Part shown: positions 1-5,673 of the stretch, one piece after another | Numbering within the stretch: position 1 is the stretch's first letter | Layout: every line of letters begins with the position of its first letter | Assembly (NCBI GenBank): GCA_007127175.1 | Contig: SKZX01000116.1 | Coordinates: 1 to 9,640 of the forward strand | Direction: 5' to 3' | Source: Desulfobacterales bacterium | GTDB lineage: Bacteria > Desulfobacterota > Desulfobacteria > Desulfobacterales > Desulfosalsimonadaceae | Length of the DNA stretch: 9,640 nucleotides | Notes under the pieces: generated by a model | The model's input: only the letters and a program-made list of their open reading frames with translations | Told to the model about the DNA's origin: nothing | Databases searched by the model: none | Made by a program: the position numbers and the translations under genes

Positions 1-46
1 CAAAAATTGCACGCGCCTGGATCTTGAACTTTTACGGTACCATCAA
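1..46. repeat. Truncated copy of the palindromic intergenic repeat
   Basis: Bases 1-35 match the reverse complement of the left arm of the palindrome behind gyrA (8191-8241). They share a CAAAAA start, the block CGCGCCTGGAT, then TTGAAC and TTTTAC. I count 32 of 35 identical bases plus one single-base gap; after position 35 the match decays. Only one arm is visible, because the rest would lie left of the window. It sits beyond the 3' end of the leftward flavoenzyme gene, in an intergenic position like the other copy. That it is a dispersed family is inferred from two copies only. Confidence 0.65.
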
Positions 47-110
47 TTTTAATGTTCTAAACAATCGGGAACCCGACCCCGAGGGCACAGCATCCCGGAG
101 GTTCAGGCAG

Positions 111-2117
111 TTATATTTCCGCCCCGGCCATGAATCCCTGGTGGACTGCATCGAAAGCCTGCCCAATGGCATTGGCGTCGCCCACCACGCTCACGGGGAT
201 GCCCATTTCCCTGATCAGCGCTTCCAAAGAATTGTCCGGACGGGCGCCCGCGGCAATGACAACCGTGTCGGCCGGGATTTCCGCCACCGCGTTGTCGCCG
301 GTTTCCACCCGAATGCCCGTTTTCGTGATTTCAAGGGCTTTCGTTGCAACGCGGGTATCGATGCCGAAGCGGGAAACGTCCTGCATCATCCCCCACCGGG
401 TGGTTTTTCCGAAGTCTTTGCCGATTTTGTCGATCATTTCGATCAGGGTGACCTTTTTGGTCCCTTTGACGCAAAGCTCATAGAGGGTTTCGGCGTCCTC
501 GGCCCTGTTCACCGTCAGAAATTTCAAGGCTTCGCCCGAAAGCGTTCCTTTCTCCGCGAGAAACAGTGCGGTTTCAACGCCGACCGCCCCGCCGCCGACC
601 ACCACCACACGCCTTCCGGTCAGGGCTTTTTTCCCCAGTACCGCCCATGCCTGCACCACGTGGGGAAGCTCGATCCCCGGTATGGGCGGGGTCATGGGCT
701 TTCCGCCGGTGGCAAGGATGATCTTGTCCGGGCTTTCTTTTTTGATTACATCCCCGGTGACGGTGTGGTTCAGATATACCTGGATGTTCCGGCATTTTAC
801 CTGGGTTTCAAGGTCCCGGGCCAACTCGGCGAACTCGGCGCGTCCGGGGGGGGCTGCGGCCAGATAGAGTTGGCCGCCCAAGTGGTCCAGCTTTTCGAAA
901 AGGGCTACTGCGTGGCCGCGGTCGGCCGCAGCAATGGCCGCATTCATGCCGGCGGCCCCGCCGCCGATGACCATGACTTTTTTGGGGGATTCTGTTTTGT
1001 TGAGGATGCGCTCCCGCTCGTAGCCGGCCACAGGGTTGCACAGGCATTCGATGTGCTTGAGTTTGAACAAGTTGTCGAAGCACCCCTGGGCGCAGGCAAC
1101 GCAGTGAATGATTTCTTTTTCGCGCACTGTTTTCGCCTTTTCCGGGAGAAAAGGATCCGCGATCAGGCTGCGTGCCATGGCCACCATATCGCACATGCCG
1201 TCGGCGATCATCTCACGGGCGGTCTCCGGGTCGTTAATCCGGTGGCTGGCGATAACCGGCACATCGGCGACCTCCTTGATACCCCTGGACAGGTAGGCGA
1301 AAGCACCCCGGGGAACGGCCGTGGTGATCTGCGGCACCCGGGCTTCATGCCATCCCACGTTGATGCAGAGCGCATCCACCCCGGCGCGATCGACCAGTGC
1401 CCTGGCGTATTCGCGCAGTTCATCGCGTCCCTGGCCGCCGGCCATGAAATCGTTGCCGTTCATGCGGACTAGCACCGGGAACCCGGGCCCCACATGATCA
1501 CGGATGGTTTCCATGACCCGCAGGCCGAAGCGCATACGGTTTTCAAAGCTGCCACCGTATTCATCCTCCCTGCAGTTGGTCAGGGGGGATAAAAATTCGC
1601 TGATCAGGTAGCCGGTTCCGTGGAGTACTTCCACGGCGTCATAGCCCGCGTCTTTGACCCGTTTAGCGGCTTTCGCAAAGTTTTGGATGATGTCCTCGAT
1701 TTCCCCGGTCTCCAGCGCCCGTGGGGTCTCCCGGGTCATCCGGGAGGCAATGGCGGAGGGGGCCACCGGCTGTTTGCCGTCGAGAAAAAAGGAAAAGTTG
1801 TAGCGACCGGAATGGTTGAGCTGGACACAGCTCCTGGCGCCATTGGACGTGATGGCATCGGACAGTCTGCTGAGCCCCGGAACGAATTCATCCCTGTGGG
1901 CACCGATGTTCAGCGTGTTGCCGGAGAATTCGTCGATGGTCGCATACCCGACGCAAATCATTCCGGCGCCGCCCCTGGCGCGTTCTTCGTAGAACGCGAT
2001 AAGCCGGTCGGTTACTTCAAAGTTGTCCGCCATGTTCAAGTGCATGGCGGGCAGGTAGATGCGGTTTTTGACCGCAAGCGTGTTGATGGTAATGGGTTCG
2101 AACAACGGGTCTTTCAT
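111..2117 (-). CDS. FAD/FMN iron-sulfur oxidoreductase, 2,4-dienoyl-CoA reductase / enoate reductase family
   Basis: A 668-residue cytoplasmic flavoenzyme of the FadH/enoate reductase family, which reduces conjugated C=C bonds in acyl-CoAs or enoates using NAD(P)H via FAD, a 4Fe-4S cluster and FMN. The N-terminal old-yellow-enzyme TIM barrel spans about residues 1-335. It keeps the residues matching E. coli FadH Tyr166 (Y170, in GYLISEFLSP) and His252 (H257, in GWHEAR). Cluster cysteines are C339, C342, C346 and C358. The FAD-binding glycine motif is at 384-390 (GGGAAG) and a second dinucleotide motif at 507-513 (VGGGAVG). A roughly 30-residue segment (523-553) lengthens the second domain, as I recall for anaerobe members. 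The start is supported by AAGGGGG on the minus strand (2122-2128), 4 bases before the ATG. The gene stands alone and its substrate cannot be read from context. It could equally be an enoate, bile-acid-type or aromatic-pathway reductase. Confidence 0.93.
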   Translation of the reverse strand: MKDPLFEPITINTLAVKNRIYLPAMHLNMADNFEVTDRLIAFYEERARGGAGMICVGYATIDEFSGNTLNIGAHRDEFVPGLSRLSDAITSNGARSCVQLNHSGRYNFSFFLDGKQPVAPSAIASRMTRETPRALETGEIEDIIQNFAKAAKRVKDAGYDAVEVLHGTGYLISEFLSPLTNCREDEYGGSFENRMRFGLRVMETIRDHVGPGFPVLVRMNGNDFMAGGQGRDELREYARALVDRAGVDALCINVGWHEARVPQITTAVPRGAFAYLSRGIKEVADVPVIASHRINDPETAREMIADGMCDMVAMARSLIADPFLPEKAKTVREKEIIHCVACAQGCFDNLFKLKHIECLCNPVAGYERERILNKTESPKKVMVIGGGAAGMNAAIAAADRGHAVALFEKLDHLGGQLYLAAAPPGRAEFAELARDLETQVKCRNIQVYLNHTVTGDVIKKESPDKIILATGGKPMTPPIPGIELPHVVQAWAVLGKKALTGRRVVVVGGGAVGVETALFLAEKGTLSGEALKFLTVNRAEDAETLYELCVKGTKKVTLIEMIDKIGKDFGKTTRWGMMQDVSRFGIDTRVATKALEITKTGIRVETGDNAVAEIPADTVVIAAGARPDNSLEALIREMGIPVSVVGDANAIGQAFDAVHQGFMAGAEI

Positions 2118-2196
2118 TTTTCCCCCTTCATCCTCTTGAATTCCATTTGTTGACCAGCCGCCCCGAGCGCGGTCGTTTCCTTACTCCTTTTTCCCG

Positions 2197-2343
<147 letters not shown>

Positions 2344-2390
2344 AACCGACCGGGATTCAATGCGGCAGGCCCGAATAAGCCTGTTGTCCT

Positions 2391-2420
2391 TTGACGGAAA
2401 ATAGGCTATCCTTCTACATT
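2391..2420 (+). promoter_or_regulatory. Candidate sigma-70-type promoter of the adenosyltransferase gene
   Basis: TTGACG (2391-2396, 5 of 6 consensus) is followed after 18 bases by TACATT (2415-2420, 4 of 6). Transcription would start near 2427, giving a leader of about 54 bases that contains the hairpin at 2436-2452 and the ribosome-binding site. It is the best promoter match I found in the gap, but the -10 is mediocre. Confidence 0.4.
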
Positions 2421-2435
2421 ACGAAACACACAATA

Positions 2436-2452
2436 TGCGCCCCTCCGGCGCA
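2436..2452 (+). other. Small GC-rich hairpin in the adenosyltransferase leader
   Basis: TGCGCC and GGCGCA form a perfect 6-bp stem with a 5-base loop (2442-2446), ending 28 bases before the start codon. It is not followed by a clean T-run, so it is unlikely to be an intrinsic terminator. A role in mRNA stability or leader control is speculative. Confidence 0.4.
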
Positions 2453-2480
2453 AACGCATTTTACAGAAAAAGGGCCATTT

Positions 2481-2999
2481 ATGCAAAAGGGATATGTACA
2501 GGTTTATACCGGAAATGGGAAGGGAAAAACCACCGCGGCACTTGGTCTTGCGCTGCGGGCGGCCGGTGCGGGCATGCGCGTTTACATCGGCCAGTTTCTG
2601 AAACAGGGCTGCTACAACGAACTGGAATCCCTGAAGCGGTTTTCGGACCTGATCGTCATTGAACAGTTCGGAACAGGGCAATACGTGTTCGGGGAGCCTT
2701 CCGAGGCGGACCGTGAGGCGGCTGCCATGGCTTTCTTTGCCCTGTCCGATGCCGTCATGTCGGGAACATACGATGTGGTGATCATGGAGGAGGCCAACGT
2801 GGCCTTGAGCTTCGGGCTGTTAAAGGAAGAAGACCTTTTCCGGGTAATCGACAGCAGGCCTGAAAACGTTGAGATCGTCATCACCGGCCGGGGGGCGACA
2901 CCCGCGCTCATTGAAAAGGCGGACCTTGTCACGGAAATGAAGCCCGTCAAGCATTATTATGAAAAGGGCGTGCTTGCACGCAAGGGCATCGAGAGCTGA
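2481..2999 (+). CDS. cobO: Corrinoid (cob(I)alamin) adenosyltransferase, CobO/BtuR/CobA type
   Basis: Transfers the adenosyl group of ATP to cob(I)alamin or its precursors, making adenosylcobalamin in the cytoplasm. The 172-residue product matches the short CobO form. The P-loop GNGKGKTT is at residues 11-18, with LGLALRAAGAG following. The Walker B-like segment is VVIMEEANVAL (99-109); relatives usually have DE where this has E103-E104. The C-terminal family signature runs VTEMKPVKHYYEKG (150-163). The start at 2481 has an AAGGG site 6 bases upstream and puts the family's MxKGYVQVYTGNGKGKT opening at the terminus. The frame stays open upstream to a TTG at 2391, but that overlaps the candidate -35 and lacks a ribosome-binding site. 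No other cobalamin gene is in the window. The stop codon abuts that of the convergent NRDE gene. Confidence 0.93.
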   Translation: MQKGYVQVYTGNGKGKTTAALGLALRAAGAGMRVYIGQFLKQGCYNELESLKRFSDLIVIEQFGTGQYVFGEPSEADREAAAMAFFALSDAVMSGTYDVVIMEEANVALSFGLLKEEDLFRVIDSRPENVEIVITGRGATPALIEKADLVTEMKPVKHYYEKGVLARKGIES

Positions 3000-3770
3000 T
3001 CAGCGGGTTTCGGTGTGAAGGACGAACGCGCGGGTCTCCCCGTATTCCGATGGGTCAAATGTCCGTTCATGAAACGCGATGCTGCCGGTGGCATCCACTA
3101 TGATGACGGACGAGCACCGGGTGCCGTATATGTCGCTCGTGATGAAAACCGGGGACAGGGTTCGCTCCCATTGCCTGCCGATGCCGGTGTCGGGAAGATT
3201 TTCATCCGGCGGGCGGGTAGTGTCTTTGAGCAGTAAAAAAAGGGCTTCGGGGTCGATTGCGTCGTTTTCGTCAATGATGCGGGCGAGTCCTTCCCGTATT
3301 TTTTCCACCTTGGGCCACGGGGTGTTGAGCAGCCGGTTGCTGAGCCCGTGGATGCCGGGGTTGATCTGCGTGATGCCGCCCCCCCTGTTGGAATACCAGA
3401 ACAGGGAACCGACGCTTCCGACAATGAGATTAAACCCGCCGTAATCGTCTTTGCGCGCTGCAACAGATTCAAGGTAGTCGGCGGGCGGCGTCTCCCGGGC
3501 AAGGTAATCCCGGACCAGAAAGCCCCTTGATATACCGCTGCCGGGCTTTGCGCCCGGTTCCCTGTAGTTGGTGACGACCGCGATTTTCCCCCTTTTGTTA
3601 ACCCCTATCCACGTGCCGTGGTTTTGTAAATCCCTGCCGGCAAGGATCTCCGGTTGGTCTTCCCAGTAATGGAGCGGTGCGGTCGGGCGATCGTAAAATT
3701 CGTCCCGGTTGGCGGCGACAACCAGGGGATATCCCGGATGCACCCGGTATGCGATGGCAATGATGCACAT
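3000..3770 (-). CDS. NRDE/TANGO2-family protein
   Basis: A 256-residue protein of the NRDE family (bacterial relatives of eukaryotic TANGO2), whose biochemical role in bacteria is not settled. The name-giving motif NRDE is at residues 21-24 (VVAANRDEFYDRP). Other conserved stretches are GTWIGVN (52-58), TNYRE (67-71), GLSN (142-145) and YGTRCSS (215-221). The protein opens Met-Cys-Ile. A second-position cysteine is conserved in the family, which is thought to resemble N-terminal-nucleophile hydrolases, so this start is favoured although no good ribosome-binding site precedes it. There is no signal peptide or membrane segment. It converges on cobO with no gap (their stops meet in TGATCA) and is divergent from the thiolase gene across a 208-base regulatory region. 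That region carries an FNR-type site placed for this gene. Confidence 0.88.
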   Translation of the reverse strand: MCIIAIAYRVHPGYPLVVAANRDEFYDRPTAPLHYWEDQPEILAGRDLQNHGTWIGVNKRGKIAVVTNYREPGAKPGSGISRGFLVRDYLARETPPADYLESVAARKDDYGGFNLIVGSVGSLFWYSNRGGGITQINPGIHGLSNRLLNTPWPKVEKIREGLARIIDENDAIDPEALFLLLKDTTRPPDENLPDTGIGRQWERTLSPVFITSDIYGTRCSSVIIVDATGSIAFHERTFDPSEYGETRAFVLHTETR

Positions 3771-3831
3771 GGTGTTTTTCAGCGTGCCTGCTGTTATTTA
3801 AACTTGTTTTTAAAGGCGGATTTTGCTAAAT

Positions 3832-3873
3832 ATTATAAATTTATCAAGATAGCAGGGATTTGATTAAAATCAA
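3832..3873 (-). promoter_or_regulatory. Leftward promoter of the NRDE gene with FNR-type site at -41.5
   Basis: TTGATTAAAATCAA (3860-3873) is a perfect match to the FNR consensus TTGAT-N4-ATCAA. On the minus strand a perfect TATAAT occupies 3837-3832. Taking the -10 as -12 to -7, transcription starts near 3825 and the palindrome's centre (between 3866 and 3867) falls at -41.5. This is the classic class II activator position. No -35 match exists at the usual spacing, as expected for an activator-dependent promoter. The predicted leader is about 55 bases. The regulator could be FNR or another CRP/FNR-family protein. Confidence 0.6.
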
Positions 3874-3883
3874 GGCAAAACAT

Positions 3884-3911
3884 TTGGAACCCGGTCGGGT
3901 TCCCCTATATT
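3884..3911 (+). promoter_or_regulatory. Candidate thiolase promoter overlapped by an 18-bp palindrome
   Basis: TTGGAA (3884-3889, 4 of 6) and TATATT (3906-3911, 5 of 6) are 16 bases apart and would start transcription near 3918. Between them lies GGAACCCGGTCGGGTTCC (3886-3903), two perfect 8-bp arms around GT. An operator there would block RNA polymerase. The FNR-type site 3860-3873 would be centred near -51.5 for this promoter, which is not a standard activating position. The palindrome could instead be a transcript hairpin, though it would lie upstream of this start site. Confidence 0.4.
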
Positions 3912-3978
3912 TGGATCGGCCTGAACGCTCTTTCGGGTATCGGTCCGGGCAGTTACTAAAAGGCAAGGAGGAACGAAA

Positions 3979-5268
3979 ATGCAGGATGTCGTCATTGTCA
4001 GTGGGGCCAGAACAGCGGTAGGCGCTTTTGGCGGGTCTTTAAAGGACGTCGGGGTGGTGGATCTTGGAAAAACAGTGATCCGGGAGGCGGTCGCCAGGGC
4101 CGGCCTCCGGCCGGTAACCGGCGAGGGGGCGAAAGACGAAGCCCCGGACCGTCTGAGAGACGAAGCGCTCACGGAACTGGAGAAAAATGCGGGTACCTGG
4201 GATGAAAGCGCCATCCCGGTGGCCATTGATGAAGTCATCATGGGCAACGTGCTGATCGCCGGCCAAGGGCAGAACCCCGCCCGCCAGGCCATGATACAGG
4301 CCGGCATCTGCAAGGAAACGCCGGCGTTTACGATCAACAAGGTCTGCGCTTCCGGACTCAAGGCGATCGCCCTGGGTGCGGCATCGATCATGACGGGAGA
4401 TGCACAGGTCATCATTGCCGGCGGTCAGGAAAGCATGAGCAATGCGCCCATGGCCCTTCCCAAAGCCCGGTGGGGGCACCGCATGGAGGTCACGGGAAAA
4501 GGTGAAGTGCTGGACCTCATGGTCTATGACGGGCTTTACGAGATTTTTTACGGATACCACATGGGCGTCACCGCCGAGAACATCGTTGAAAAATATGGCA
4601 TTTCGAGGCAGGACCAGGATGAACTGTCCGTACTCAGCCACAACCGCGCCATGGCGGCGATCCAGAACGGTACTTTCGCCGGGGAAATCGTGCCCGTGAC
4701 CATCAAGACCCGCAAGGGGGATATCGTGGTGGATACGGACGAGCGTCCCATGGAAACCGATATGGAGAAAATGGCCCGGCTCAAGCCGGTTTTCAAGAAG
4801 GACGGGACGGTTACCGCCGGAAATGCCTCGGGTATCAATGACGGGGCAGCGGCTGTCGTGCTCATGAGCGGAAAAAAGGCCAAAGAACTGGGGCTGACCC
4901 CCCTTGCAAAAATCAGCGCTTTTGCCTCTGGCGGGCTTGATCCCGCGTACATGGGCCTGGGGCCCATTCCGGCTATCCGGAAGGTGCTGAAAAAAACCGG
5001 CCGCGCCATGGGCGATATCGACGTGATCGAGCTGAACGAGGCGTTTGCCGCCCAGGCGCTCGCCTGTATCAGGGACCTGGGCATTCCGACGGAAAAGCCC
5101 AACCAGAAGGGCAGCGGCATCAGCCTGGGGCATCCCATCGGCTGCACGGGCGCCCGCCAGGCCGTGAGCGCCGCCTACCAGATGAAAAAGACCGGCGCGG
5201 CAAGCGGACTCATCTCCATGTGCATCGGCGGCGGCATGGGAATGGCGATGATGATCGAATCCGTGTAG
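3979..5268 (+). CDS. Acetyl-CoA acetyltransferase (thiolase) with an N-terminal-domain insert
   Basis: Cytoplasmic thiolase that condenses or cleaves acyl-CoA and acetyl-CoA. It is 429 residues long against about 390-395 for typical bacterial biosynthetic thiolases. Catalytic residues are all present: nucleophile C123 (in NKVCASGLKAI), the NEAF motif at 353-356, H385 in ISLGHPIGCTGAR, and C415 in CIGGGMG. The extra length is an acidic, helix-like stretch at about residues 44-80, between the usual AVARAGL helix and DEVIMGNV. That moves the nucleophile from the usual Cys89 region to 123. The start has an excellent AAGGAGG (3965-3971), 7 bases upstream. It appears monocistronic or followed by the small membrane-protein gene 102 bases on. 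Whether it acts in beta-oxidation, ketone-body, butyrate or aromatic degradation cannot be told; no pathway partner is adjacent. No clear terminator follows. Confidence 0.94.
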   Translation: MQDVVIVSGARTAVGAFGGSLKDVGVVDLGKTVIREAVARAGLRPVTGEGAKDEAPDRLRDEALTELEKNAGTWDESAIPVAIDEVIMGNVLIAGQGQNPARQAMIQAGICKETPAFTINKVCASGLKAIALGAASIMTGDAQVIIAGGQESMSNAPMALPKARWGHRMEVTGKGEVLDLMVYDGLYEIFYGYHMGVTAENIVEKYGISRQDQDELSVLSHNRAMAAIQNGTFAGEIVPVTIKTRKGDIVVDTDERPMETDMEKMARLKPVFKKDGTVTAGNASGINDGAAAVVLMSGKKAKELGLTPLAKISAFASGGLDPAYMGLGPIPAIRKVLKKTGRAMGDIDVIELNEAFAAQALACIRDLGIPTEKPNQKGSGISLGHPIGCTGARQAVSAAYQMKKTGAASGLISMCIGGGMGMAMMIESV

Positions 5269-5324
5269 GCGTCCCCTCCAGGGCCGCTGTCGGAACATTG
5301 CTTTTTGACAACAACGCATCTGCG

Positions 5325-5345
5325 TATCATTGAAATATCATTGAA
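5325..5345 (+). repeat. 10-bp direct repeat upstream of the small membrane-protein gene
   Basis: TATCATTGAA occurs at 5325-5334 and again at 5336-5345, an 11-base period or about one helical turn. A partial third TCATT follows at 5346-5350. It lies 25 bases upstream of the small gene's start. A perfect TTGACA is at 5305-5310, but the first TATCAT is only 14 bases beyond it, too close for a standard promoter. Tandem binding of a response-regulator-type protein is one reading; slippage in AT-rich DNA is another. Confidence 0.5.
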
Positions 5346-5370
5346 TCATTAATTATATGAAGGAGTAATC

Positions 5371-5544
5371 ATGTCTGCCACCGCGATTGCAAGATCATTG
5401 GGCATCCTTGTTGCCATGGGCGTTCCCGTCATTGTCGGTTCAGGTTTTGTCTGGCATTTTGCCGAAAGCTGGACGGCCGTGTATGTTTACCTGTTTGTCC
5501 TGATTTTGACCGCCTTGGGGTTCATCGACCTGAGCCGGAAGTAA
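5371..5544 (+). CDS. Small two-helix membrane protein, function unknown
   Basis: A 57-codon reading frame I cannot assign to a family. It opens MSATAIARSLGILVAMG and ends in FIDLSRK. Two hydrophobic stretches, about residues 9-29 and 36-53, are separated by a short polar turn (HFAESW, 29-34). This predicts a small inner-membrane hairpin with a charged C-terminal tail. The ATG is preceded by AAGGAG (5360-5365) at a 5-base spacing, which is strong support for translation. It lies in the same direction as the thiolase (102 bases upstream) and gyrA (129 bases downstream), and a strong hairpin separates it from gyrA. Codon use looks like that of its neighbours. A regulatory or stabilising partner for a larger membrane complex is possible, but none is encoded nearby. 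Confidence 0.65.
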   Translation: MSATAIARSLGILVAMGVPVIVGSGFVWHFAESWTAVYVYLFVLILTALGFIDLSRK

Positions 5545-5598
5545 CCGTAAGAAAGCCCTGCCCACCGGCACGGCCCGGAAACGCGTTGAAGAAGCGCC

Positions 5599-5636
5599 CT
5601 CCTGCCCCGCATTCGCTTGCGGTGGCGGGGCAGGGG
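5599..5636 (+). other. Strong GC-rich hairpin between the small gene and gyrA
   Basis: CCTGCCCCGC (5601-5610) pairs perfectly with GCGGGGCAGG (5625-5634), extended by a T-G wobble and a C-G pair to 5599/5636, with a 14-base loop. It ends 37 bases before the gyrA start. No T-run follows on the plus strand, so a classical intrinsic terminator is not supported. It may protect the 3' end of the upstream transcript or sit in the gyrA leader. Confidence 0.6.
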
Positions 5637-5673
5637 TATTGCGCAGAAGCCTTTATTATCACCGGGAGCAAAA

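Noticed and set aside
65..76. Palindrome TCGGGAACCCGA as terminator of the flavoenzyme gene
   Set aside because: Only 4 bp can form with a workable loop, and the following minus-strand bases (TTGTTT) are a poor T-run.
24..1472. 482-residue plus-strand reading frame
   Set aside because: It lies antisense to the flavoenzyme, whose cluster cysteines, catalytic residues and dinucleotide motifs are intact. The frame is composition-driven, with no recognisable domain.
2391..2480. TTG-initiated N-terminal extension of the adenosyltransferase
   Set aside because: The TTG coincides with the candidate -35 and has no ribosome-binding site. The extra 30 residues do not resemble the family, and the ATG at 2481 has an AAGGG site.
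4039..5319. 426-residue minus-strand reading frame
   Set aside because: Antisense shadow of the thiolase gene. It is rich in His/Gly/Arg without motifs, and the sense protein is unambiguous.
5305..5330. TTGACA/TATCAT as a promoter of the small gene
   Set aside because: Both hexamers look good, but the 14-base spacer is too short for normal polymerase recognition.
5617..5673. Upstream ATG adding 19 residues to GyrA
   Set aside because: The ATG is in the loop of a strong hairpin and the added residues are unlike GyrA N-termini. The start at 5674 fits the family and has GGGAG.
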